Origin: JAAYCI01 sp964370045
GTDB taxonomy: Bacteria > Bacillota > Clostridia > Oscillospirales > Ruminococcaceae
Length of the DNA: 44,955 nucleotides
NCBI GenBank assembly: GCA_964370045.1
Contig: CAYJGZ010000018.1
Span: forward strand, 1 to 44,955
Direction of reading: 5' to 3'
Both the position numbers and the translations under genes were made by a program. The notes under the pieces are model-generated. The model was not told the origin of the DNA. It was given only the letters and a program-made list of their open reading frames with translations, and searched no databases. The first letter of the stretch is position 1. Every line of letters begins with the position of its first letter. Below, piece after piece: positions 1 to 8,317 of the stretch.

Positions 1-425
1 AAATTTTTGTGGTAGGCACGGCAGACGACAGAGCAATACTTTGTGTATTGCGATGAAGGATAACAACGCATACCGCAAAAATTTGATGCGATAGGCGTGC
101 TTGGATTACATAGATTTGGCTGAGTGTTGTCAAAACTCGCATTCCACAAAGGAGTGCATCGTTTTTCCGCCGCGTATAGCCACTTAATTTGAAAAACAGC
201 ACAAGATTGCCGAGTAGAAATTTTGTTTAACAAGGCGGAGGAGTGAGCAATGCTTTATGCATTGCGAATGACGACAACGTAGATAGACGGAATTTATATC
301 GGCAAGATGTGCCTGTTTTTAAGTTGAGTGACTATAAAACGAAAAAATTACTCAAAATCTGCTCGTTCGGGCTTATGACGACACTATCTATCAGGCGATT
401 TTTTCAAAAGGGGGTTTCTTTTTTC
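1..425. repeat. Nested intergenic repeats upstream of the MFS gene
   Basis: No convincing gene. Bases 127-173 and 341-388 match the two halves of the family A repeat seen intact at 12881-13042, including the right end GACGACACTATC. About 167 bases (174-340) are inserted between the halves. The inserted part contains GAGCAATGCTTTATGCATTGCGA (given here only as a landmark near 235-257), and a diverged copy of the same motif lies near 31-53, so a third repeat type has two copies here. The left terminal repeat of family A is not visible. An open frame runs through 243-425 into the MFS gene but is repeat-derived. Confidence 0.6.
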
Positions 426-1790
426 ATGAAGCTCAACTATCCTCGCACGTTTATTATAGGCCTTGCCTTTTTTTCCATCACTGCATTTTGGCAGCTGTAC
501 GACCATGTAGTGCCGCTGATTTTGAAATACACCTTTGATGCAAACGATGCGCTGGCAGGCGGCATTATGGCCATGGATAATATTGTGGCGCTTGTCATGT
601 TGCCGCTGTTCGGTGCGCTCAGCGACAAAACACGCACCCGCTGGGGCAGGCGAATGCCCTACATAGTTTTGGGCGGCTTTTCCTCCTGCTTTGTGATGCT
701 TAGCATCCCCCTTGTGAACAACGCCGCTTTGCAGGGTGCGGCATCGCTGGGGCTTTTCATTGCGGTTTTGGGGCTTACGCTACTGCTCATGTCCACCTAC
801 CGCAGCTGTGCGGTTGCGCTCATGCCGGATGTCACCGTAAAGCCACTGCGCAGCAAGGCAAACGCCGTTATAAACCTAACGGGTGCAATAGGCGGCATTT
901 TCATACTGGTGCTTATAAACCTGCTTGTGCCGGGTGTTCCCTCCACCGAGGGCGCACAGGTGGTGTACACGCCGAACTACCTTCCTGTTTTTCTCGGCTG
1001 TATGGGAATTATGGCGGTTGCAATTATTATTTTGATGCTTCGCATTAACGAGCCCTCGCTTGTAAAGACAATGCACAGCGACGCAAAAAAATGGGGCATT
1101 CAGCAGGAGGATACACCTGCCGACGCACAGGACAACGACAGCCTTTGCCCCAATGCACCCCCAAGTGAAGCCTCGCCCAAAGAGCGCATCGCCCACAAAA
1201 AAAGCACCCTGCTCGCTTCAGGTGCTAAGCGCAGTATGATACTGCTTTTGTGCAGTATTGCTTTTTGGTTCATGGGCTACAACGCCATCACCACCTCCTT
1301 TAGCAAGTACTGCGTGGAGCGCTTTGGCATGGGGGCGGGCGCATCGGCACTGGTGCTTATGCTCGCCACCGGCGCCGCCATCCTCAGCTACATCCCCGTG
1401 GGCATTTTGGCCACACGCATAGGCCGCAAGCGCTGTATACAGGGCGGTGTCCTGCTACTTGCGGCGGCTTTTGGCATAGGTGCGCTTTTTACCGAATTCA
1501 ATGTGTTCATCTACCCCATCTTCATTGCGGCAGGCGTTGCGTGGGCGGCCATCAACGTAAACAGCTACCCCATGGTGGTGGAGATGACAGGCGGTGCGGA
1601 TGTGGGCAAGTTCACCGGATACTACTATGCGGCCTCCATGTCGGCGCAGGTGCTCACACCCATTTTATCGGGCGCGGCACTGCAATATATCGGCTACGAG
1701 ACGCTGTTCCCCTACGGCGCACTGTTTGTGGGGCTTAGCTTTGTCACGCTGCTGTTTGTAAGGCATGGGGACTCAAAGCCGCTTAGATAG
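426..1790 (+). CDS. MFS transporter, sugar/cation symporter-like
   Basis: Predicted 454-residue polytopic inner-membrane transporter of the major facilitator superfamily. About 12 hydrophobic segments flank a hydrophilic central loop (roughly residues 215-265). The signature loop between segments 2 and 3 reads GALSDKTRTRWGRRMPY, a strong MFS motif A of the type found in GPH/SLC45-like sugar symporters; a weaker second copy (ATRIGRKR) lies in the C half. The substrate cannot be read from sequence. I start it at ATG 426 because an AAGGGGGT ribosome site precedes it and the homologous part begins MKLNYPRTF; the 61 upstream in-frame codons are repeat sequence. The stop codon TAG (1788-1790) lies inside the terminal inverted repeat of the following family A element, so that insertion may have set the C-terminus. 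Confidence 0.85.
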   Translation: MKLNYPRTFIIGLAFFSITAFWQLYDHVVPLILKYTFDANDALAGGIMAMDNIVALVMLPLFGALSDKTRTRWGRRMPYIVLGGFSSCFVMLSIPLVNNAALQGAASLGLFIAVLGLTLLLMSTYRSCAVALMPDVTVKPLRSKANAVINLTGAIGGIFILVLINLLVPGVPSTEGAQVVYTPNYLPVFLGCMGIMAVAIIILMLRINEPSLVKTMHSDAKKWGIQQEDTPADAQDNDSLCPNAPPSEASPKERIAHKKSTLLASGAKRSMILLLCSIAFWFMGYNAITTSFSKYCVERFGMGAGASALVLMLATGAAILSYIPVGILATRIGRKRCIQGGVLLLAAAFGIGALFTEFNVFIYPIFIAAGVAWAAINVNSYPMVVEMTGGADVGKFTGYYYAASMSAQVLTPILSGAALQYIGYETLFPYGALFVGLSFVTLLFVRHGDSKPLR

Positions 1791-1946
1791 TGTCTACACA
1801 AGTGTTCAGATGGCATATTTTGGCTATTTTCCCGTCCTACTGTGTCCTCAAAATTCACATTCCACCAAGGAGTGTATCACTTTTCCTCCTTGTAGGGCAA
1901 AAAAACAGCTCAAAATCTGCTCATTTCAACTCGTGTAGACACTATC
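1786..1946. repeat. Family A palindromic MITE-like repeat, copy 2
   Basis: 161-base element bounded by a perfect 14-base inverted repeat, GATAGTGTCTACAC at 1786-1799 and its complement at 1933-1946. Its interior (CATATTTTGGCTATTTTCC, then CACATTCCACCAAGGAGTG) matches the copies at 12881-13042 and, in part, 127-388. It encodes no protein, which fits a non-autonomous MITE. Its left end overlaps the last bases of the MFS gene. Confidence 0.75.
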
Positions 1947-2006
1947 TATCAAAAAACAGCGCAAGTGCCTAACACTGTGCCGCTGTGATATAGCCACAAC
2001 CAAACC

Positions 2007-2055
2007 AAAGGACACTCCCTGAAATCCCGAAGGATTTTTTGAGAGTGTCCTTTTT
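2007..2055 (+). terminator. Rho-independent terminator after the MFS gene
   Basis: Stem GGACACTC (2010-2017) pairs with GAGTGTCC (2043-2050), followed by five T. An A run on the other side means it may also work for the convergent minus-strand crtO-like gene. Confidence 0.75.
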
Positions 2056-2128
2056 ATGTGCGGACAAAATAGCGGATTTCGCTTTTTAACACATCCTCCC
2101 CCAAAAAAGCACCTGCCCGTCACCACAC

Positions 2129-2839
2129 CTACTTGTGCGGCATTTGCGTGCTTTGCATCTGCGAAAGCATCACCTGCGGCAAAAGCTCCTTTTGCACCTC
2201 GATGCTTTGGGTAAAGCTTGCCACGCTCGGCCCTAATGCAAACGGATTTTGCACCGGCAAAGTGCTTTCTTGTGAAGCAATAGCGACTTTGGGCAGTTTT
2301 ACAACAGGTGCATTTTTTTGCACGGCTTTTTTCTTTTGCTCTGCGGCCGCATTGCTCTCATAGCCTTTACGCTCCAAAAGGCGCTGTATTCGAGGGCGGT
2401 TGTACCGCTGGGCTATTATGCAGGGCAGGTTCACCGCTAGCGCATACACCAGCATGTACAGTATCATCTCGGGCGGCGAAAAAAGCCCAAACACCCAAAA
2501 CGGCGCAATGCCCAGCCAGTGCACCAGCTCCGCCCTGCGAGACTCCAAAAGAAATCTGCTTAAATTCTGCCGTGACATATCCGAAAGGTGCCGCTTTGAG
2601 TACCCACCCGACAGCGCCCCGCCGTCGGGCAAAAGATGCTTCCAGCGTCTTATGCGAAACACTTTTTGGTAAAGTGCTCCGCCTTTTTCAAAGCTGTGCG
2701 GCTTAAACAAAAAGCCATCTTTGCCCAAAAATCTATCAGGAAGCTTTAGGCACAGTAGCGCACTGCCCCCCTGAAAAACAAACCACAGGACGAAAAACAG
2801 CAGAATCATCAGCCAGTCGGGCGGGTAAAATATGCGCAT
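2129..2839 (-). CDS. CrtO-like acyltransferase
   Basis: 236 residues, membrane associated. The family signature is clear: R-x-WKH near residues 64-68, ESRRAELVHW near 99-108 and QRYNRPR near 144-150, in the same order and spacing as glycosyl-4,4'-diaponeurosporenoate acyltransferase (CrtO) of the staphyloxanthin pathway, which esterifies the sugar with a fatty acid. About 70 hydrophilic, Gln/Lys/Pro-rich residues follow the conserved part and are not typical of CrtO. Start ATG 2839 follows the stop of the upstream glycosyltransferase by one base and has GGGGG upstream, so the pair is translationally coupled. No carotenoid synthase or desaturase (CrtM/CrtN) is in the window, so the lipid acceptor may not be a carotenoid. 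Confidence 0.75.
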   Translation of the reverse strand: MRIFYPPDWLMILLFFVLWFVFQGGSALLCLKLPDRFLGKDGFLFKPHSFEKGGALYQKVFRIRRWKHLLPDGGALSGGYSKRHLSDMSRQNLSRFLLESRRAELVHWLGIAPFWVFGLFSPPEMILYMLVYALAVNLPCIIAQRYNRPRIQRLLERKGYESNAAAEQKKKAVQKNAPVVKLPKVAIASQESTLPVQNPFALGPSVASFTQSIEVQKELLPQVMLSQMQSTQMPHK

Positions 2840-2840
2840 A

Positions 2841-3953
2841 CTAATCCCCCGTAAGGACATCCCGCCCCTTCCAGCGAACGGGACGGCGAAACACTTTTTT
2901 GATGGTCGAAAGGCAAAACACAAACAGAAATACCACAAGCGGAATGGGGTATAAAAGCAAAATCCATGTGCGGAACGTGCCTATCTTTCGTGCAACCGCA
3001 AAAAGGTGCACGCATAATAGGAGGTAAAAAATGCCCCCCACAAGCAAAAAACTTACATCAAGGCGAAACGCCGCAAGTATGAGCTGCAGGGGCAGGTTTG
3101 CCAGCGCAGACACCCACAAAAACACCAGCACAAAAAAAGTAAAGCTTGAACACTTTGCGCCCGAGGCAAAGTTTTTTGTCCAGCCTTGCAGCATACTGCG
3201 CACGCCGCCCGAATACATGCGGTAGCTCACCCCCGCATCCCCCATGCAGCAGTATGGCTTTTCGCCTATCTGCCCAAGACATCGCCCAAGGCTTATGTCG
3301 TCAAGGATGCTCCCCCGCACGGCGCTGTGCCCTCCGCACTTTTTGTAGGTGTGCACCGGTATAAAAATAACCGGCCCGAAAAGGCCGTGTGTCTGCCGCC
3401 CAAGCAGTGTGGGGCAGGCTAATGCTGCGGCGGCAATCATATTAAAAAACAGGCAAAGCTGCTCGTAAAATCTTTTTGCGGTGTGTAGCGGGTGCACCGA
3501 AACAACGCCACCCTGCTTTTGCGAAGCGCTAAATATTCGCATTAGTGCGTGCTTTTCAAGGCGCACATCCGCATCCAAAAACAAAAGGTACTCCCCCTTT
3601 GCGCTACTTGCCCCCACGTGACATGCGTAGGACTTTCCCATCCAGCCAAACGGCTTTTGCGTAACGCACAGCGTTTTTGCCCCCTCTTTTTGCGCAAGCT
3701 TTGCGCTGTCATCCTCCGAGGCATCATCCACGCAAATCACCTCCAAAGGCGCAAGGCTCTGCCTAAAAAGGTCCTTTAACAGCAGTGGTATGTTGTGCGC
3801 CTCGTTGCGCATGGGGATAATCACGCTTATGGTGGAGCGCTGTGCTTTTCGCCCTTTGTCGCCTGTGCTTGCAGGCGCAAGAAAGCGCATGTTGCGATAC
3901 AGCATAAGCCCCGACAGCGTGCCCAGCACAAAAAGAACATAAAAACCGACCAT
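2841..3953 (-). CDS. CrtQ-like GT2 glycosyltransferase
   Basis: 370-residue membrane-anchored family 2 glycosyltransferase. An N-terminal hydrophobic segment is followed by the GT-A core: VIIPMRNEAHN, DDAS (about 76-79) and the metal-binding DAD (about 127-129). The acceptor half carries an FGP motif, ILDDISLG, and YRMYSGGVRSMLQGW, followed by two or three C-terminal membrane helices. This is the layout of 4,4'-diaponeurosporenoate glycosyltransferase (CrtQ), and the CrtO-like gene directly follows. Likely role (inference): transfer of a sugar to a membrane lipid or terpenoid acid that the neighbour then acylates. Start ATG 3953 is preceded by AAGGGAG; a longer in-frame extension to 3998 lacks a ribosome site. 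Confidence 0.75.
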   Translation of the reverse strand: MVGFYVLFVLGTLSGLMLYRNMRFLAPASTGDKGRKAQRSTISVIIPMRNEAHNIPLLLKDLFRQSLAPLEVICVDDASEDDSAKLAQKEGAKTLCVTQKPFGWMGKSYACHVGASSAKGEYLLFLDADVRLEKHALMRIFSASQKQGGVVSVHPLHTAKRFYEQLCLFFNMIAAAALACPTLLGRQTHGLFGPVIFIPVHTYKKCGGHSAVRGSILDDISLGRCLGQIGEKPYCCMGDAGVSYRMYSGGVRSMLQGWTKNFASGAKCSSFTFFVLVFLWVSALANLPLQLILAAFRLDVSFLLVGGIFYLLLCVHLFAVARKIGTFRTWILLLYPIPLVVFLFVFCLSTIKKVFRRPVRWKGRDVLTGD

Positions 3954-4303
3954 GGTGTGGTGTCTCCCTTGTGTATGAAAGCTTGCAGACACTTGCACAG
4001 GATGCTATGCGTCGTCCCTACTATCAAGTATAGGAAAAAACTTCACAAAAAGATGTCGATATTCGGTGGCGGCCGCACAAAATAAGCCTCTTGCTGCAAA
4101 ATATCCGTTTATCTGTACTTTTTCAGGGCAACATGTTAAAATATATTTATACTAAGGTGCGCTTGTTTTATACCACAAAGCTAAAAATGCACGTCCAAAA
4201 TTTTGTAACACATGAGACATGCGACCACATACAACATACATGACACATGAGACATATGTTGTCAGACATCACCTTTATCCGCTTACACAGGAGGAAACTT
4301 CGC
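3954..4303. other. Divergent intergenic region with a possible operator
   Basis: 350 bases between the divergent crtQ-like and rhodanese genes, with no gene. The 13-mer ACACATGAGACAT occurs at 4208-4220 and again at 4243-4255, 35 bases apart. ACAACATA (4231-4238) and its complement TATGTTGT (4255-4262) form an inverted repeat. These sit 40-95 bases before the rhodanese start and look operator-like, but no regulator can be named. Confidence 0.35.
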
Positions 4304-4720
4304 ATGAAAAAAAAGCTATCACTATTTGTTTTGGGCACACTGCTTTTATCCGGCTGTGCCGCAGCTTCCTCTTCCTCCTCCACTCCGAGCGATACCTCCA
4401 CGCAAAGCACCTCCGTGCGAATAACCGCAGAGCAAGCAAAAGCGATGATGAACGAGCAGGGCGAGTATACACTTTTGGATGTGCGCACCCAGCAGGAGTA
4501 TGACGAGGAGCACATTGAAGGCGCAATGCTTATACCAAACGCAGAGCTTGCACAGCGTGCCGAGGCAGAGCTACCAAACAAGGATATGCTTATTATTGTG
4601 TACTGTCGCAGTGGCGGCCGCAGTGCCATGGCGGCGCAGACACTTTTAGGCCTTGGCTACACAAATGTTTACGACATCGGCGGCATCACAAGCTGGCCGT
4701 ACGGCACGGTAAAGCCGTGA
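4304..4720 (+). CDS. Rhodanese-domain lipoprotein
   Basis: 138 residues. The N-terminus is a lipoprotein signal peptide with lipobox LLSGC, so the mature protein should be anchored to the outer face of the membrane. A run of serines serves as a linker. The rest is a single rhodanese domain: DVRTQQEYDEEHIEGA, then the active-site loop CRSGGRS with the catalytic Cys, then GYTNVYDIGG and a final W. Single-domain rhodaneses carry or transfer sulfane sulfur; the physiological donor and acceptor are unknown. Start ATG 4304 follows AGGAGG with normal spacing; the 19 upstream in-frame codons would bury the signal peptide. Confidence 0.9.
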   Translation: MKKKLSLFVLGTLLLSGCAAASSSSSTPSDTSTQSTSVRITAEQAKAMMNEQGEYTLLDVRTQQEYDEEHIEGAMLIPNAELAQRAEAELPNKDMLIIVYCRSGGRSAMAAQTLLGLGYTNVYDIGGITSWPYGTVKP

Positions 4721-4812
4721 TTTTCCCGGCTGCCCCACTTGAGCAAACAGCTTTTGAAAGCCGGCACTTTGCCCACACCCGAATTTTCGCAGCTAAAATT
4801 TGTCTGTATTTC

Positions 4813-4840
4813 TTGACTTCACGGCGGCTTGTGCTACAAT
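4813..4840 (+). promoter_or_regulatory. Promoter of tRNA-Arg
   Basis: TTGACT (4813-4818), 16-base spacer, TACAAT (4835-4840), placed about 26 bases before the tRNA. Confidence 0.7.
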
Positions 4841-4865
4841 ATTAGGAGCACTTTTCGCTTTTTAT

Positions 4866-4942
4866 GCGCCAGTAGCTCAGCAGGATAGAGCATCTGCCTT
4901 CTAAGCAGAGGGCCGGGGGTTCGAGCCCCTCCTGGCGTACCA
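4866..4942 (+). tRNA. tRNA-Arg (anticodon TCT)
   Basis: 77 bases including an encoded CCA. The acceptor GCGCCAG pairs with CTGGCGT (first pair G-U); D-arm AGCTCAGCAGGATAGAGC; anticodon stem TCTGC/GCAGA with loop CTTCTAA giving anticodon TCT; T-arm GGGGGTTCGAGCCCC. It reads rare AGA codons. It is followed at once by a terminator. Confidence 0.95.
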
Positions 4943-4947
4943 GCATG

Positions 4948-4986
4948 ACGCTGAACTCAAGTTGTTTGGGTTCAGCGTTTTTTCTT
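4948..4986 (+). terminator. Terminator of tRNA-Arg
   Basis: Stem ACGCTGAAC (4948-4956) pairs with GTTCAGCGT (4970-4978), followed by a T-rich tract. Confidence 0.8.
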
Positions 4987-5063
4987 TTTATAATGCCGTC
5001 AGCAGAAATGTGCAAAAGATATGCAAAAAAATCAAGCACTGCGTTTGTTCACATCCTCTTTAT

Positions 5064-5182
5064 GGGGAGTGGACACATAGAGGTGATTAAGTTTTTTGCT
5101 ATATCCCCCCGCCGCAGGCGGGGGGATATAGCGCCTTCTTCTCGCACCTAACGTATTATAAATCACCGAGTTTGGACACACC
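5064..5182. repeat. Family B hairpin repeat, copy 1
   Basis: About 119 bases. Ends GGGGAGTGGACACA and (as complement) GGTGTGTCCAAACT. The centre is a hairpin, CCCCCCGCC-GCA-GGCGGGGGG, flanked by ATATAGC on both sides, then CGCCTTCTTCTCGCACCTAACG. The same design recurs at 11290, 13895, 33006 and 34870, with a short copy at 27360 and a decayed one near 30093. It is noncoding and MITE-like, and its hairpin could also end transcription. Confidence 0.75.
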
Positions 5183-5198
5183 TTCTTTGTGCAGAGCA

Positions 5199-5227
5199 TT
5201 GAGCAAACGCACAAAATATGGTAAAAT
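5199..5227 (+). promoter_or_regulatory. Promoter before kinase 1
   Basis: TTGAGC (5199-5204), 17-base spacer, TAAAAT (5222-5227), immediately after the family B element and 83 bases before the ATG of the kinase. Confidence 0.55.
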
Positions 5228-5309
5228 AAGGCTTGTTGGCACTGCCTAAGTAGTGGATTTACTCGAAGGCCTCCACTCCCCAAAAGGTGCACGAAGAAAG
5301 GCTTTTTAC

Positions 5310-6245
5310 ATGGAAAACCACCACGAAAAACTTTACAGTCTATTTAACCTTAACGTGCGCTCCGCCATTCCTTTACCCGAGGCGCTGTGCATAGAGGAAA
5401 ACTCACCCGACGCACCCTGCTGTGATGTCACGGTGCGCTACGGCGATGTCAAGCGCCCACGGCTCTCCTCTGATGATGCAAAGCCCCTGCCCTTTTACTT
5501 TCACAGGCTAAGCGAAAGCCACATGGTGTTTTGTATGCCGGGTGGCATGTATGAAATGTGCGAGGGTGCACGCATTACCGTAGAGCCTGCAAAGGATGCC
5601 ACCGACGCCACCGTGCGCACGTTTTTGCTCGGCTCTGCGTTTGGCGCATTGCAGTACCAGCGTGGGCGCATTCCGCTACACGGCGGCGCTGTTGCATCGG
5701 GCGGCAAGGCGGTGATGTTCACCGCGGCGCAGGGCGTGGGCAAGTCCACCATGGTGAGTGCACTTGTTGCGCAGGGGCTATCCTACCTCACGGACGACGT
5801 AGTAGCGATAGAAATGCAAGATGGCACACCGCTGGCAATGCCCTCCTACCCACAGCGCAAGCTGGTGAAGGATGCGTGCATACGGCTGGGCTACAGCCCC
5901 GAAAGCCTGCCCCTTGTGGATATGAGCCGCCAAAAATACGCCATACGTGACGCAAAAAGCTGGCACTCCTCGCCGCTACCGCTGGGCATGATTGTACAGC
6001 TCATCCCCTCACCAAACGACACGCTTAGCGTAAAGGAGCTAAGCGCCACCGAGTGCATCGGCCTGATACAGCACTGCCTGTACAGGCCATGGCTACACAT
6101 ACAAGACGGCCGTATACCGCCCAAAGAGATGAAGCGCCTTTTTGAGATTGCGTCGTGCGCGCGAATGGTAAGCGTAAGCGTGCCCCGCAATATTGATAAA
6201 ATTTCGGAGATTGCGGCGAGGTTTTGCGAGGCACTAAAGCTGTAG
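5310..6245 (+). CDS. HPr-kinase-like protein, lasso/RiPP type (kinase 1)
   Basis: 311 residues. The C-terminal half is an HPr-kinase/phosphorylase-like P-loop domain: QRGRIPLHGGA (about 117-127), Walker A GVGKST (about 142-147, Lys145), then YLTDDVVAIE with the acidic pair D162/D163, and YPQRK. The N-terminal half has the FLLGSAFGALQ segment common to HprK-like proteins of RiPP clusters rather than the HPr-kinase sensor domain. In paeninodin-type lasso clusters such kinases phosphorylate the side chain of the C-terminal Ser of the precursor. A paralogue lies at 14214-15146, and a B2 peptidase, a cyclase and two Ser-ending precursors are nearby, which supports that role here by inference. Start ATG 5310 has AAGAAAGG upstream. 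A carbon-catabolite HPr kinase is less likely because of context and N-terminus. Confidence 0.8.
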   Translation: MENHHEKLYSLFNLNVRSAIPLPEALCIEENSPDAPCCDVTVRYGDVKRPRLSSDDAKPLPFYFHRLSESHMVFCMPGGMYEMCEGARITVEPAKDATDATVRTFLLGSAFGALQYQRGRIPLHGGAVASGGKAVMFTAAQGVGKSTMVSALVAQGLSYLTDDVVAIEMQDGTPLAMPSYPQRKLVKDACIRLGYSPESLPLVDMSRQKYAIRDAKSWHSSPLPLGMIVQLIPSPNDTLSVKELSATECIGLIQHCLYRPWLHIQDGRIPPKEMKRLFEIASCARMVSVSVPRNIDKISEIAARFCEALKL

Positions 6246-6321
6246 ACAAAGCCGATGGCACACACATTTTCGGCAAAACATCTTCACAAAAACCCACCCC
6301 CCAAGCGAGGTATTTTTAACC

Positions 6322-7440
6322 ATGAAAATTGCGATGATAGGCCACAAGCGTATACCCTCCCGTGAGGGTGGCATCGAGATTTGCGTAACAGAGCTTGCCA
6401 CTCGCATGGCAAAAGAGGGCCATGATGTCACCGTGTACAACCGCAATGCAAAGGGCTTTCCAAAGCAAAAGCGGTACGAGGGCGTAAGGATAGTGAACAC
6501 GCCCACCATAAACACAAAGAGCCTTGATGCGCTGATTTATTCGGCGTTTGCCACGCTACACGCCCTTTTTTGCGGGTATGATGTGATACACTTTCATGCG
6601 GTGGGCCCCTCTGCGATGGTATTTTTGGCAAAGCTTTTTCGCCGCAGGGTGGTGTGCACGGTGCACGGGCTGAACTGGCACAGCGACAAGTGGGGTGGCT
6701 TTGCCAAAAAGTATCTGCAGTTTGGCGAAAAGATGATTGCCAAAAAGTCGGATGCGGCCATTGTGCTTTCGGAGAATATGGCGGAATATTTCAGAGCGAC
6801 GCACGGCCGCCAAACGGTATTCATCCCCAACGGCGTGAACAAGCCCACCGTTCGCCCGGCTAATATTATCACCGAAAAATACGGGCTGAAAAAGGGCGGC
6901 TACATACTGTTTTTGGCGAGGATTGCGCCGGGCAAGGGGCTGGATTACCTCATAGATGCGTACAAAACCCTAAACACCGACATTAAGCTTGCCGTGTGCG
7001 GCGGCTCCAGCCACACGGACGAGTACCTGCAGAGTATGAAAGAGCGTGCGAAGGAGGATGCACGCATAATATTCACCGGCTTTGTCGGCGGCGAGGAGCT
7101 GGACGAGTTTTACTCAAACGCATTTTTGTACATCCTGCCCTCCGACAGCGAGGGAATGCCGCTGAGCCTTTTGGAGGCGCTGAGCTACGGCAACTGCTGT
7201 GTGGTCAGCGACATACCCGAGAGCACCGAGGTGATGGCAGAGCACGGCTTTGTGCACCGCAAGGGGGATGTGCAGTCCATTCACGACCTGCTTCAGCACC
7301 TTTTGGACAACCCACAGCTTGTACAGCAAAAGGCGCAGGGTGCGGCAGAGTACGTGCTTCGCCGCTACAACTGGGACGACGTGACACAAAAAACACTGGG
7401 ATGCTATGAGAGTGTTGTGAAGGAAAAGAGGGAGGTATAA
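6322..7440 (+). CDS. GT4-family glycosyltransferase
   Basis: 372 residues with two Rossmann-like halves (GT-B fold). The N half begins MKIAMIGHKRIPSREGGIE, the loop typical of rhamnosyl- and galactosyl-type GT4 enzymes, and contains DVIHFHAVGP. The C half has LARIAPGKGLDYLI (donor binding, Lys), and ends the catalytic region with PSDSEGMPLSLLEA, where the E-x7-E pair contacts the nucleotide sugar. It is cytosolic or peripheral to the membrane. It sits between kinase 1 and the restriction genes, on the same strand as kinase 1 with a 76-base gap, so it may serve either the polysaccharide locus or the RiPP pathway. GAGGT precedes ATG 6322. Confidence 0.85.
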   Translation: MKIAMIGHKRIPSREGGIEICVTELATRMAKEGHDVTVYNRNAKGFPKQKRYEGVRIVNTPTINTKSLDALIYSAFATLHALFCGYDVIHFHAVGPSAMVFLAKLFRRRVVCTVHGLNWHSDKWGGFAKKYLQFGEKMIAKKSDAAIVLSENMAEYFRATHGRQTVFIPNGVNKPTVRPANIITEKYGLKKGGYILFLARIAPGKGLDYLIDAYKTLNTDIKLAVCGGSSHTDEYLQSMKERAKEDARIIFTGFVGGEELDEFYSNAFLYILPSDSEGMPLSLLEALSYGNCCVVSDIPESTEVMAEHGFVHRKGDVQSIHDLLQHLLDNPQLVQQKAQGAAEYVLRRYNWDDVTQKTLGCYESVVKEKREV

Positions 7441-7443
7441 GCT

Positions 7444-8256
7444 ATGCATTTAAGCTATGATGAATTTGTTGATAGGCTTAATTCAAAAATCGTCAACGGC
7501 GAAGAATTTTATATAAATTTATTAAAGGTCATTATAGACAATCCCACACGATATACCGGCATTTTTAGGGTTAGTAGTGCAAAAACCAAGCTTATACAGA
7601 ATGTCACTCAAAGCAATGAGATTAAATTTGGCGACTTTATCGAGGACATAGTTACAGAATACATTTCGCTTTTGGGGTATACTAATTTAACTAAACTTGT
7701 CGGCGAAAGCAGTAGTGGTGACAGACTGAATGCCGACCAATTATTCACTTCCGCCGATAATCAATTCCTTTATCTGATTGAGCAAAAAATCCGAGACGAC
7801 CACGACAGCACAAAAAAGAGGGGACAATTTAATAACTTTATCTACAAGGTGGAATTTCTCAAGGAACAGTACTCAAATCATAAACTATTTGCTATTATGT
7901 GGTTTGTTGATGATAGTTTACGAAAAAACAAAAATTATTATGCAAATGAAATAACCGCATATATGGATTTACACCATGATATTACTTTGCGGCTATACTA
8001 TGGCAAGGAGCTATTTAGCGATTTATTCGAGCGTGATGACGCATGGTTTGAAATAACTCACTATCTAAGGAAAAACAAGCAGGCACGCAGTAAGGAGTTA
8101 CTATACATTCCCGATTTTGACACCAGCACAGAAATACGCAACGCCTTAAAACAGCTTCCTCAAAGGTACAAAACCAAATTGATGTCAAACAACGAAAAGT
8201 ATGTCCAGCTGAGAGCTGAATTATTCCCAAGTGGAAAAAATTTATCTGATTTGTAG
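7444..8256 (+). CDS. HinfI-like type II restriction endonuclease
   Basis: 270 residues. The central segment YLIEQKIRDDHDSTKKRG (about 110-127), with an upstream Asp in LNADQLF (about D98), forms a PD-(D/E)xK site (E113-x-K115). This segment and KFGDFIEDI (about 61-69) are characteristic of HinfI/HpyAIV-type enzymes, which cut GANTC; specificity here is inferred from that likeness and from the partner methylase. GGGAGGT lies before ATG 7444, only 3 bases after the glycosyltransferase stop. The gene is clearly more AT-rich than its neighbours and uses AAA/AAT/TTT codons heavily, a sign of recent transfer. Confidence 0.75.
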   Translation: MHLSYDEFVDRLNSKIVNGEEFYINLLKVIIDNPTRYTGIFRVSSAKTKLIQNVTQSNEIKFGDFIEDIVTEYISLLGYTNLTKLVGESSSGDRLNADQLFTSADNQFLYLIEQKIRDDHDSTKKRGQFNNFIYKVEFLKEQYSNHKLFAIMWFVDDSLRKNKNYYANEITAYMDLHHDITLRLYYGKELFSDLFERDDAWFEITHYLRKNKQARSKELLYIPDFDTSTEIRNALKQLPQRYKTKLMSNNEKYVQLRAELFPSGKNLSDL

Positions 8257-8317
8257 GCGATTTTTAATTTTACCACACCCAACATCTCACAAACCGCAAT
8301 CACAGAGGAGTATTTTT

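Noticed and set aside
243..425. N-terminal extension of the MFS transporter
   Set aside because: The 61 extra codons are repeat sequence; ATG 426 has a ribosome site and begins the conserved part.
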